Below, one piece after another: positions 28,601 to 40,600 of a stretch of 64,000 bases of DNA. The DNA is from Phoronis australis (Eukaryota; Phoronida; Phoronidae). The stretch is from NCBI GenBank assembly GCA_002633005.1, contig NMRA01000181.1, positions 630,959 to 694,958 on the forward strand, written 5' to 3'. The position numbers were made by a program, and so were the translations under genes. Position 1 is the stretch's first letter. Each line of letters begins with the position of its first letter. Below the pieces are notes generated by a model, which worked only from the letters and a program-made list of their open reading frames with translations, was not told the origin of the DNA and ran no database searches.

Positions 28601-31600
28601 CAAAACGGCGGTGACGTCTGTCAGGGACTCTCGCGAGAAACTAAGACGTGCGAGGATATTCCTCTTTGTGTTCAGACAAGTTAGTTGAGAAACCAATACT
28701 TACTCTCGGTATTTTGAATACTGTCATTTGCTGTTCAATGTTTGTTGTTATTACTAAATTAGCGTGTCGTTACATATAGTATTTTAGCTCGATTCTAGTT
28801 GACCGTATGCATGATGCGATATTTATTAGTTGGTGCCAAATGAAAGATATGTGTNTTGAGCCACTAAGTGAGCAAATTGATATTAATTACGTGATTGCTC
28901 AAGTTAATCTACATTTATAACTGCAGCTATCACGTACATATTTACATATTTCCTTAGTCAGAGTATTTCCACAAGTCTTGTTTTCATGCATACTATTGTA
29001 GATCCATAGAGCTCGCATGTCTTTGACAAGTATAGATCGTTTAATTTGTTTACGCGAGAGATATGAAGAATAAGTGAAAATAGGTGAAGTCATTGGTTGT
29101 GCATAGAAAAATGTCTATTGAATTGTACTGGGTTTTGGCTACGGGAAATTCAGATTATGTTAATATTGACATTTGTTGTTTTATTTGGACTACGTGCCTG
29201 ACTCAAAAACCTCATGTTTTTCATTTCAAAGAGAAGAAGTGCAGTGGCGCAAAAGCAGACGTTGTGTTCATACTTGACGAGTCCAGCAGCATATACCCAC
29301 GTGACTTTAAGAAGCAACTTCAATTCGTCAATGATGTTATCGATTCGTTCTCAGTAGGACCGACCGAAGTACATGTTGGTGTAATGACTTTCTCAACAAA
29401 GCCAAACATGCGATTTAAGCTAGGAACTCACTCTGATAAAAACTCCGTTCAGAAGGCTGTGCTTGGTATCAGACAGAAAGGTGGTGGTACTTACACCTTC
29501 GATGCTCTTGACTTTGCTGTGGATAAGTTCTTTAAGAAGTCACGTGATGACCCAGAAATTGCCAAAATTGCAATTGTTATGACAGACGGTGAATCTGCCG
29601 ATAAAGACAAAACTTTGGCATCTGGTAGAAATGCTCAAGAACAAGGCTTCGACGTATTTGCCCTCGGTGTAGGTCCAAATGTTGACCCTGAAGAACTCGG
29701 GTTTATTGGAGGAGACAACGTATTCACAGCTTCGGACTTTGGTGCTCTTCAAGACATCAAAGCAGAATTCATTACTAAAACTAAAAGTGTCTGCACTGAG
29801 ACAGGTAAATTTTAGTAATAAACGTAATCTAGTTACTAGAACCGTGGGTGTTTTAGGTTAAGTGTTTTGTTGCTGATATTTAGACGATTTTTGTTTTTAC
29901 ATTGATAGTTGTTGGCGTTTTGTTATTATAGGTACTGGATAGCAGAGACCTCCACATTGTATTAGACTTAGATCATGTCTAGCTCGTTGTAGCCTTCTCA
30001 GCGTAATTTACTCTCCTCCCTAGTAACCACTGTTGCGACACCTGTTGTCGCCCTATGCACTTGTTGTCGCCTGGTCGACAGCATGTGTGGAGTGGAACAA
30101 TACACATGTATGTCACAAGGACCCCTCCTCCCACAGATAATAATTGGGACAACAGCCGCCCGTTGCGTCTGTGTTATCAGCTGCTCAAACAACGCCCTTT
30201 CGATTTCTCCTCGCCAAGTCTAGTAGCTTCATTCGACAATAGTCCCAAAGTTGCGTTTTTCGGCAGCAAAATTGATAAATGTCCCATTAAAATCCAAGAT
30301 TTCTGCCATCTACATGAAAACCTGTTATTGAAATGTGGTTTCGGTTTTCTTCTGCACGGTTAGCGTGAACGACTTTCTTGGTGTAAGTCCAGAAACGTGT
30401 TTTTGTAGTGTGATTGGGTCACTGTGCCCTTCGAAAGTAAAACCTAGTAGTTACTTATTGTTCGGTAACGTTGTTCTCGATTCTATAGCTTGCTTACCTG
30501 CATGTATTTGGTTCAAATATTATTTATAAAATCCCTAATTGCTTTGTGACATTTTCGTCACTAACCTGTCTTGCAGCCACATCAGATTTACATTATTTGT
30601 GAACTGTAGAATTAACACTTTCCCTCTTATTAACGGACGATAGAGCGATTGGCGCGCGTCGAGTGTGCGCTACATGAGGTGTGGGACGGTCAAACTGTCC
30701 AGAGAACGTGAATGTGGCAACCAGGCGACACAAAATGACAGCGATGACTGCCCACAAGAGTCTACAGATAGTAGACTACGTGAACAGCCTCTTTGCTGTT
30801 AGTGACGAAGGCTACAATATTTTGCTACAGTTTAAGTCAAATTAATATTTGGCATTGGCCTTCAAATTGTCACCTTAAACACAAAAACGAGATTTTTGCT
30901 TAACTGGCATATTTTTCGGTTTTTGCTTGCCAATGAGCTTGTGCCGGTTTGCGTTATCAGAGGACACGTTCTCACTTCTTTCAAAACTGCGTACTTTTGC
31001 ACTTCATTCCCAACTGTTGTAAGTACCAACAGTACCTTTTAAAATTTAGAAACCCCACCACCTCCCACTAATGGCCATTGGGGCGACTGGCGTTCGTGGA
31101 GTCCGTGTTCCGTGACCTGTGGGATTGGTGAACAGTCGAGGGAACGCGAGTGCGATAGCCCTGCACCACAAAACGGCGGTGACGTCTGTCAGGGGCTCTC
31201 GCGAGAAACTAGGAGATGCAAGGATATTCCTCTTTGTGTTCAGACAAGTTAGTTGAGAAACCAGTACTTACTCTCGGTATTTTGAATACTTTCATTTGCT
31301 GTTCAATGTTTGTTGTTATTACTAAATGTCGTTACATATATTATTTTAGCTGGATTCTAGTTGACCGTATGCATGATGCGATATTTATTAGTTGGTGCCA
31401 AATGAAAGATATGTGTTTTCATATGCGTACTAGCCGAGGTTGTTGGGTCGAGTAGGTATGCTTACTTGATACAGCAATCGAGTGTAATAATATCTCCCAT
31501 ATAAAATCACGTGTACATTAACACAAACACACGCACGCACGCACACACGCACGCAAACACATATATATTTGTTCATCTCAAGAGATTGGGAGGAGAGATG

Positions 31601-34600
31601 CTCAAACACATTGAACCGTTCATGGTAGATATTTAAAAATATCTCAGTTTGTTGTATAGTTAAGATGTTATTTCACTGGCACCACCTAATGAACATAGTG
31701 CACCTCGTTATCCCATACATATCTTACGTTGGTGCTTCTTAGTCCGTCTGTAGTTCAAAATTTGCAACTATAAACCTATCGCTTGAACCTACTCTGATTT
31801 CTCAAACCCTTTTACTTACTGCACTGGAAATGCTACTCTATATTACCCGCTTTGATTCCTTTAGCAATCCCACCCCCTGCTATAGACGGTCAATGGGGCG
31901 ACTGGCGCAAGTGGAGTCAGTGTTCCGTCAGTTGCGGAACTGGCGAGCAGACGAGAGAACGCGAGTGTGATAATCCTGCACCACAAAACGGCGGGAATGA
32001 CTGCCAAGGAAAGTCGACTGAAGAGCGAGGATGCGAGGGGCCTCCTTGTATTAGGCCTGGTTAGTAGAGTTGTATATATTCATCAATTGCCATTTTTTCT
32101 GCAGCACCTCAAATAAAGTGTTTTCGTTCACTTAACATGCAACCCGATTGTATTCAACAGTTGACGGCCAGTGGGGACCATGGGAGGCTTTCAGTAAATG
32201 TTCAGTTACCTGTGGAGGTGGAACTAAAACCAGGCGACGTAAGTGCAACAACCCAGCACCCAGAGATGGAGGTCGTGACTGTGTCGGGAATGCTGAGGAG
32301 ACCACCATTTGTGTAGGACCGCACTGCGCCGCCCCAAAACCGAGTGAGTTTTTCTTTTCCCATTTGAAGACAATATTCTCAAGACCATTGAAATGCAGTC
32401 AAAATGTTTAATGGCGACAGATATCATTAAACCGCATTTGCTTCTTCGTACACTTCACCTGCTTGACATAAACAAACCAACCAAGTCTCATTCTGGTAAA
32501 ATTTAACTGGAACTTCCTCTGATGTTACGTCTATCCAATGCATTTTGTCGTATTTCATCTCTTAGGTAAATGCAGTGGTGGTAAGGCGGACGTGGTTTTC
32601 GTGCTCGATGAGTCCAGTAGCATATACCCACGTGACTTCAAGAAGCAGCTTCAATTCGTCAATGACGTCATCGATTCGTTCTCAGTAGGACCCAGTCAAG
32701 TCCATGTAGGGGTAATGACATTCTCAACAAGGCCAAACATGCGATTTGAGCTAGGAACTCACTCTGATAAAGACTCCGTTCAGAAGGCTGTGCTTGGTAT
32801 CAGGCAGAAAGGTGGTGGTACTTACACGTTCGATGCTCTTGACTTTGCTGTAGATAAGTTCTTTAAGAAGTCCCGGGATGACCCAGAAGTTGCCAAAATT
32901 GCTATAGTTATGACAGACGGTGAGTCGGCCGATAAAGACAAAACTCTTTCATCTGGCCGAAATGCTCAAGAACAAGGCTTCGACGTATTTGCCCTCGGTG
33001 TAGGTCCAAACGTGGACCCAGAAGAACTCAAGTACATTGGCGGGGACAACGTGTTCACAGCCACGGACTTCGGTGCTCTTCAAGACATCAAGGCGGAATT
33101 CATCACTAAAACCAAGAGTGTTTGCACTGAGACAGGTATATTTAATCTTTTTTTCACCTTTTTTAAGCGTAAAATTTGAGAATTTGTCTCCGCGCCCTTG
33201 CTCTATCTCTTTCTCTACCTTTGCATGTGAAAAAATAATTACCAAATGAATGATGTGTACATTTTTTTCGTTGCTAATTTTTAGGTTGTAATTTCTTCAC
33301 CTGCTCTGACACTAAACTGTCTTGCCTCCCGCTAATTCAATTTCCCTCCTTCTCCTGTAGATGGTGAATGGGGCTACTTTTGCCCTTGAAATCAGTGCTC
33401 AGTCAGTTGTTGTGCAGGCGCACAATTCAGAGAACGTTCCTGTGATAATCCGGCACCAAAAAATGCAGGAAACAAATGTCCGTGTAACGACTCATGTGTG
33501 ACTCTTAAGACAAACTACTCTATCGTCTAGTATAACATGCGCGCACCAAGTCGTAAAAAATGGGGGCTCGAATTTTTGAAAATGTGGGCCTTTTACTAAG
33601 ATTCACGGGCCCGGGTACGTTGAGAGTTATGAATTGTACATCCGCTGAATTTTGATTGTTTCTGCCTTTTAAGCGCACTTTTGTCTCGTTTTCTACTTTT
33701 TTCTGAGTTTTCCCGTACCTTTTTTGCCCACTTTGCCAAATGGGGGCCTCGAGTGAGCCCACCGAGCACCCCCTCGGGTGAGTGCATGTATAAAACTTAC
33801 TAGGCCTACCCTGCCCGATCCGCGGCAATCCGTGAGACGCCCGAGAAATAAAAATGTTTCAAAGTCCACCGTGCGCACTTTCTGGTGTATTAGAATCTCA
33901 CAATTGATCATTATTAGTATTGTCACGTTTAGTGCAATTTCGTCCTGTGTTTTGTCAATGATAAATTTTTAATTGAAGCGATGTCGAGGCTAAAACTATT
34001 ACCGCGATTATCCCGTCCTGAATTGATGCCGAAGGAGCCGATAGCTCAAGTTGCAGGCAATTCATACATGCGCCATATTTGAATTAGCAAATTTTACGTA
34101 TGGTCAACGCCAAACATATCTTGAATATTATCTTGAGTCGCTGATGGTTTCGATGTTCTTATACTAGAAAGAAAATAAAATGGCATCACGGTAAGGAATG
34201 TTATAAGACGATTTTTTTAAGAACAATATGCCTAATTCGATTTTGGTTGTTAAGCCAGCTAACGATCCATTCCCAAACCCACTTCATAAATTGTGGCCAA
34301 TTTATAGACATTAACTTAATACCTTTTGCCAAAATTTCGTTCCTAAAAGACAGGTGAAGGGGTACGCCTACTTGTCTCACTGTCAATTACCCTTCAATGT
34401 TGTCTGTTACCTAAAAGGTGTTCACAAAATGCAATTGAATGCTGCATAATACAATATTCATGAGCATTGAACTTTGATCTCTCATGTTATTTTTTGGACT
34501 AGTGTCTGAGACATTGTGCAGTTCAATTAAAGAAGCTGTGAACGGAATCTGTGCCCAGTTTAAGCAAGTTCCATAAAAGAATTGGGAATCGTTATTTGGG

Positions 34601-37600
34601 TCCGCAACCCAGTCTCCGCACCTATATTCTTTTTTAACCTTGTCATTCTTCTGTTGAGTGTATATTGAGGTACTTTCCATTCTCGCAACTTTTTTCAGTC
34701 ACTAACATGTCTTGCAGCCACATAATCTTTGCACTTTGGAATTTAGAAACCCCTCCCCCTGCTATCAACGGTCAATGGAGCGACTGGCGAGCGTGGAGTG
34801 AGTGCTCCGTCAGTTGTGGGACGGGCAAACAGTTCAGAGAACGTGCATGCGACAACCCGGCGCCACAAAATGGCGGCGATGACTGCCAAGGACTTTCTAA
34901 AGAAAGCAGACTGTGTGAACAACCGCCTTGTGGTTAGTGACTCAGTTTGAATTCTTTGCTCGTGTAAATCAACTTGGCTTGCACTCCAAAATCAGTGTTT
35001 AACGGGGAAACTGTATAATTGCTTCACACAATTCGTTGTCGTTTATGTTCTTGCTTGAGTGTTAATTTACGGTAGTTAGCATTGCTTTATTGGTGTATTC
35101 ATGTGCATGTAGTTCCCACTGCAACCACTTGTGTTCTTTGCTTTAGCAACCCCACCCCCTGCTATAGATGGTCAATGGGGCGACTTTCGCCCATGGAGTG
35201 AGTGTTCAGTTACCTGCGGGAGTGGTGAACAGTCGAGGGAACGTGTGTGTGACAGCCCTGCACCACAAAACGGTGGAGATGATTGTCGAGGACAGCATCG
35301 ACAGACGCGAGTCTGTAGGGGCCCACCGTGCGTTATTCCCGGTTAGTTGAATTATCTTGGAAACACACTTTGTTGAAGTAGTTTTTAATGCGATTGCCTT
35401 AATTAAGCCTGTTGCAAAAATTCGTTTGCGTAAAAAGCTAAAAACTTCGACTGTTTAGCATGCACCCACGCAGAAAGCCCTACAGCGTTGTATAGCGTTA
35501 TAGAGGTGGTCAATCACACTAACGTGAAACTTTGAAGTCGGACTTTACGTGGATATGGCTAGTTTGACCTATCCCCTACGGTCCAAAAATCCTAGCACTT
35601 GTTTAATTCTTGTATCACGTGGGTGACTGAAATAATGCTACAGTGTGCAACGACCTAAAAATTGATCAGTGTGAATTTTTACGTACTAAAAACAACATCG
35701 TTCTGTAATGATTTGTATGGAAAAATGTGAGCACCGCATATTTGGTGAACAGATGTGAATAATATATTTTGGACGCTATTCTACCACTCAGTTGACGGCC
35801 AGTGGGGACCATGGGAAGCGTATGGTGAGTGTTCCGTCACTTGTGGAGGCGGAAGTAAAACCAGGCGACGTCATTGCAACAACCCTGCACCCAGTGATGG
35901 AGGTCGTAACTGCGTCGGGAATGCTGAGGAGATCACAAATTGTCAAAGGCCTGCATGCACTGCCCCAAGCCGCCGTGAGTACTAACATTTATGTTCTTCG
36001 TTGAGAACCGTAGTCTAAATAAAGAGCAGTGCAGTATGGTGGCGACATCTACCATTTATACCATATATAAACCACTGTTTCGTCCAAGAGGCAAAAATTT
36101 GATTGAGACCACGTACTGTTGAGACTATACTCGGCGCATAAAACGGCACGCCGTGATAAGCTAATGATCTCAAGCAATAAAACAATGACAGTCCTTTCGA
36201 AGAGCCGACGTCATTTCCGATATGACGAAGGAACAATTTGAAATAATTATGTGTAAGTACTATGAATCATTTTTGTGATGGAAGACTGGTTTAAAACCGG
36301 TTTACTGTTGCACAATCTTGTAGTGCTCATTTTACATGCCTCCCAATAGCATGTCCACCCAATCGGGATTGGAACTGTGTCTGGTGTTAAGTTCCTCCTC
36401 ACGGAAGTCGGCGGTTTTCAGAAAAAAAAGGGCAGTGGAGGTTTTTGGTTCACTTCACATGCTTCACAGTAACCGTGGTCTGGCAAAATGTAGCTGGTAC
36501 TGCTTCCGGTATTACGTCTATTTTACGAAAGGGGTCGTATTTCATTTTTAAGGTATATGCAGTGGCACCCAAGCAGACGTTGTGTTCATACTTGACGAGT
36601 CGAGCAGCATATACCCACGTGACTTCAAGAAACAGCTTCAGTTCGTTAATGACGTCATCGATACGTTCCCAGTTGGACCAAACAGTGTGCATGTCGGTGT
36701 AATGACGTTCTCGACAAGGCCAAATATGCGATTTGAACTAGGAACTCATTCTAATAAAGACTCCGTTCAGAAGGCTGTGCTTGGTATCAGGCAGAAAGGT
36801 GGTGGAACTTACACCTTCGATGCTCTTGACTTTGCTGTGGATAAGTTCTTTAAGAAGTCACGTGATGACCCAGAAATTGCCAAAATTGCTGTAGTTATGA
36901 CAGACGGTGAGTCGGCCGATAAAGACAAAACTTTGGTATCTGGTAGAAATGCTCGGAAACAAGGCTTCGATGTGTTTGCCCTCGGTGTAGGTCCAAACGT
37001 GGACGTAGAGGAACTGGGATACATTGGCGGAAAGCATGTGTTCACAGCTACGGACTTCGGTGCGCTCCAAGACATCAAAACGGAATTCATTGAGAAAACC
37101 AAAAGCGTCTGCCGTGAGCCAGGTTTGTGTCATATTAGTCTAAACGATCTTATTTCAAAATTTAATAAGTTTAGGGCTAAATATTGCTTATTCGACCATT
37201 ACTCATNNNNNNNNNNNNNNNNNNNNNNNNNNNNNNNNNNNNNNNNNNNNNNNNNNNNNNNNNNNNNNNNNNNNNNNNNNNNNNNNNNNNNNNNNNNNNN
37301 NNNNNNNNNNNNNNNNNNNNNNNNNNNNNNNNNNNNNNNNNNNNNNNNNNNNNNNNNNNNNNNNNNNNNNNNNNNNNNNNNNNNNNNNNNNNNNNNNNNN
37401 NNNNNNNNNNNNNNNNNNNNNNNNNNNNNNNNNNNNNNNNNNNNNNNNNNNNNNNNNNNNNNNNNNNNNNNNNNNNNNNNNNNNNNNNNNNNNNNNNNNN
37501 NNNNNNNNNNNNNNNNNNNNNNNNNNNNNNNNNNNNNNNNNNNNNNNNNNNNNNNNNNNNNNNNNNNNNNNNNNNNNNNNNNNNNNNNNNNNNNNNNNNN

Positions 37601-40600
37601 NNNNNNNNNNNNNNNNNNNNNNNNNNNNNNNNNNNNNNNNNNNNNNNNNNNNNNNNNNNNNNNNNNNNNNNNNNNNNNNNNNNNNNNNNNNNNNNNNNNN
37701 NNNNNNNNNNNNNNNNNNNNNNNNNNNNNNNNNNNNNNNNNNNNNNNNNNNNNNNNNNNNNNNNNNNNNNNNNNNNNNNNNNNNNNNNNNNNNNNNNNNN
37801 NNNNNNNNNNNNNNNNNNNNNNNNNNNNNNNNNNNNNNNNNNNNNNNNNNNNNNNNNNNNNNNNNNNNNNNNNNNNNNNNNNNNNNNNNNNNNNNNNNNN
37901 NNNAATTAAGCCTGTTGCAAAAATTCGTATGCGTAAAAAGCTAAAAACTTCGACTGTTTAGTATGCACCCACGCAGAAAGCCCTACAGCGTTGTATAGCG
38001 TTATAGAGGTGGTCAGTCACACTAACGTGAAACTTTGAAGTCGGACTTTACGTGGATATGGCTAGTTTGACCTATCCCCTACAGTCCAAAAATCCTAGCA
38101 CTTATTTAATTCTTATATCACGTGGGTGACTGAAATAATGCTACAGTGTGCAACGACCTAAAAACTGATCAGTGTGAATTTTTACGTACTAAAAACAACA
38201 TCGTTCTGTAATGATTTGTATGGAAAAATGTGAGCACCGCATATTTGGTGATGTGAATAATATATTTTGGACGCTATTCTACCACTCAGTTGACGGCCAG
38301 TGGGGACCATGGGAAGCATATGGTGAGTGTTCCGTCACTTGTGGAGACGGAAGTAAAACCAGGCGACGTCATTGCAACAACCCTGCACCCAGTGATGGAG
38401 GTCGTAACTGCGTCGGGAATGCTGAGGAGATCACAAATTGTCTAAGGCCAGCATGCACTGCCCCACGCCGCCGTGAGTACTAACATTTATGTTCTTCGTT
38501 GAGAAACGTAGTCTAAATAAAGGGCAGTGCAGTATGGTGGCGACATCTACCATTTAAACCATATATAAACCACTGTTTCGTCCAAGAGGCAAAAATTTGA
38601 TTGAGACCACGTATTGTTGAGACTATTATCGGCGCATAAAACGGCACGCCGTGATAAGCTAATGATCTCAAGCAATAAAACAATGACAGTACTTTCGAAG
38701 AGCCGACGTCATTTCCGATATGACGAAGGAACAATTTGAAATAATTATGTGTAAGTACTATGAATCATTTTTGTGATGGAAGACTGGTTTAAAACCGGTT
38801 TACTGTTGCACAATCTTGTAGTGCTCGCATATCATTTCACATGCCTCCCAATAGCGTGTCCGCCCAATCGGGATTGGAACTGTGTCTGGTGTTAAGTTCC
38901 TCCTCACGGAAGTCGGCGGTTTTCAGAAAAAAAGGGCAGTGGAGGTTTTTGGTTCACTTCACATGCTTCACAGTAACCGTGGTCTGGCAAAATGTAGATG
39001 GCACTGCTTCCGGTATTACGTCTATTCTATGAAAGGGGTCGTATTTCATTTTTAAGGTAAATGCAGTGGAACCCAAGCAGACGTGGTGTTCATTCTTGAC
39101 GAGTCGAGCAGCATATACCCACGTGACTTCAAGAAACAACTTCAATTCGTTAATGACGTCATCGATACGTTCCCAGTTGGACCAAACAATGTGCGTGTCG
39201 GGGTAATGACGTTCTCGACAAGGCCAAATATGCGATTTGAACTAGGAATTCATTCTAATAAAGACTCCGTCCAGAAGGCTGTGCTTGGTATCAGGCAGAA
39301 AGGTGGTGGTACTTACACCTTCGATGCGCTTGACTTTGCTGTGGATAAGTTCTTTAAGAAGTCACGTGATGACCCAGAAATTGCCAAAATTGCTGTAGTT
39401 ATGACAGACGGTGAGTCGGCCGATAAAGAGAAAACTTTGGTATCTGGTAGAAATGCTCGGAAACAAGGCTTCGATGTGTTTGCCCTCGGTGTAGGTCCAA
39501 ACGTGGACGTAGAGGAACTGGGATACATTGGCGGAAAGCATGTGTTCACAGCTACGGACTTCGGTGCGCTTCAAGACATCAAAACGGAATTCATTGAGAA
39601 AACCAAAAGCGTCTGCCGTGAGCCAGGTTTGTGTCATATTAGTCTAAACGATCTTATTTCAAAATTTAATAAGTTTAGGGCTAAATATTGCTTATTCGAC
39701 CATTACTCATGCAATGACATATTTGTGCCTAGGTTATTTTGGGTTCTCCTCACTTTTCCATTTCCGCAGTACCCGGCCTCCTCATGGAATGATTAGCCTC
39801 GATCTGGATCAGAGTAAGAAGTAGAGGCTGTACCGGATACTTCGTTAAATAAGTTGGCTTCCACAAAGCACGGAAAAGAATCGAAATTATTGTAATTGAT
39901 TTTAACAGCAATTTTATACCGCACACCCTCAGATTTTGTGTTCTTATATATGTATATAAGTTCATAAAACTTGTCATGGGAATTTAACTACAACATAACG
40001 AAACGTCACTTTTTCGATTGAAAACCAATGTCTTGGTGCGTGCTTCAGGATGGAACCCTTTGTTTTAGATTGACGACGACCCGTTACTTACCATTCCTAA
40101 TTACACGTAAGAACATTGGAGAGATATTGGCTTACTGTGCGCAATTCCTCAGGTAATACATGTATCATTACAGAAGCGGTGGATGGCCAATGGGGAGCTT
40201 GGAAACCATGGACTAGTTGTTCAGTCACGTGCGGTGATGGCACGCAGAGCCGATCACGAGAATGCAACAACCCAGAGCCACAAAATGGCGGCAAAGATTG
40301 CGAAGGACATGCAGTGCATAACCAAATGTGTTCGATGAAGTCATGTGTCGTACCTGGTAAGTTTTCAGCTTGGCTGACTGGTGACGGCGCTTGCTACTTT
40401 AGTATAGGGCTCTATAAAATGCTTTGGCATGCCTCTCTTGCGGCTCATTTCAGTGTTGTACTACGGGAGAGGTCGCTTTTGACTTGATGTGCTTATTTTC
40501 AGATTACGTGTACGTCTTTTGCATTGTTTCATGTTTCTGAGTTATTCACGAAGACTATGTTGTAGCGAATACTTCTAATCAACTCTCTGATGCACAATGG

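Larger units (their letters stand above)
28855..31415 (+). other. Scaffold join with redundant copy of about 26323-28854
   Basis: After the N at 28855 the sequence restarts in the tail of a type C TSP1 exon (28856-28867). It runs through a VWA8-slot exon, intron, pseudoexon and TSP1 until it matches the left contig's last bases (AAATGAAAGATATGTGT). Treated as an overlapping haplotype or contig. Its first part matches the 16-20 kb module instead of the 26-kb module. Confidence 0.8.
37904..39710 (+). other. Redundant copy of 35401-37206 (contig overlap)
   Basis: About 1.8 kb repeated with scattered substitutions and small indels. Carries one TSP1 and one VWA exon that duplicate 35792 and 36553. 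Ends exactly where the left contig stopped (CGACCATTACTCAT). Confidence 0.85.

Noticed and set aside
248-33135. CRISPR-like or other regularly spaced repeat array
   Set aside because: The regular repeats are spliced protein-domain exons with splice sites, not short direct repeats with unique spacers.
37184-37961. Open frames of 241-459 codons spanning the N gap
   Set aside because: Most of the length is translated N. Only the VWA10 part up to 37122 is real coding sequence.
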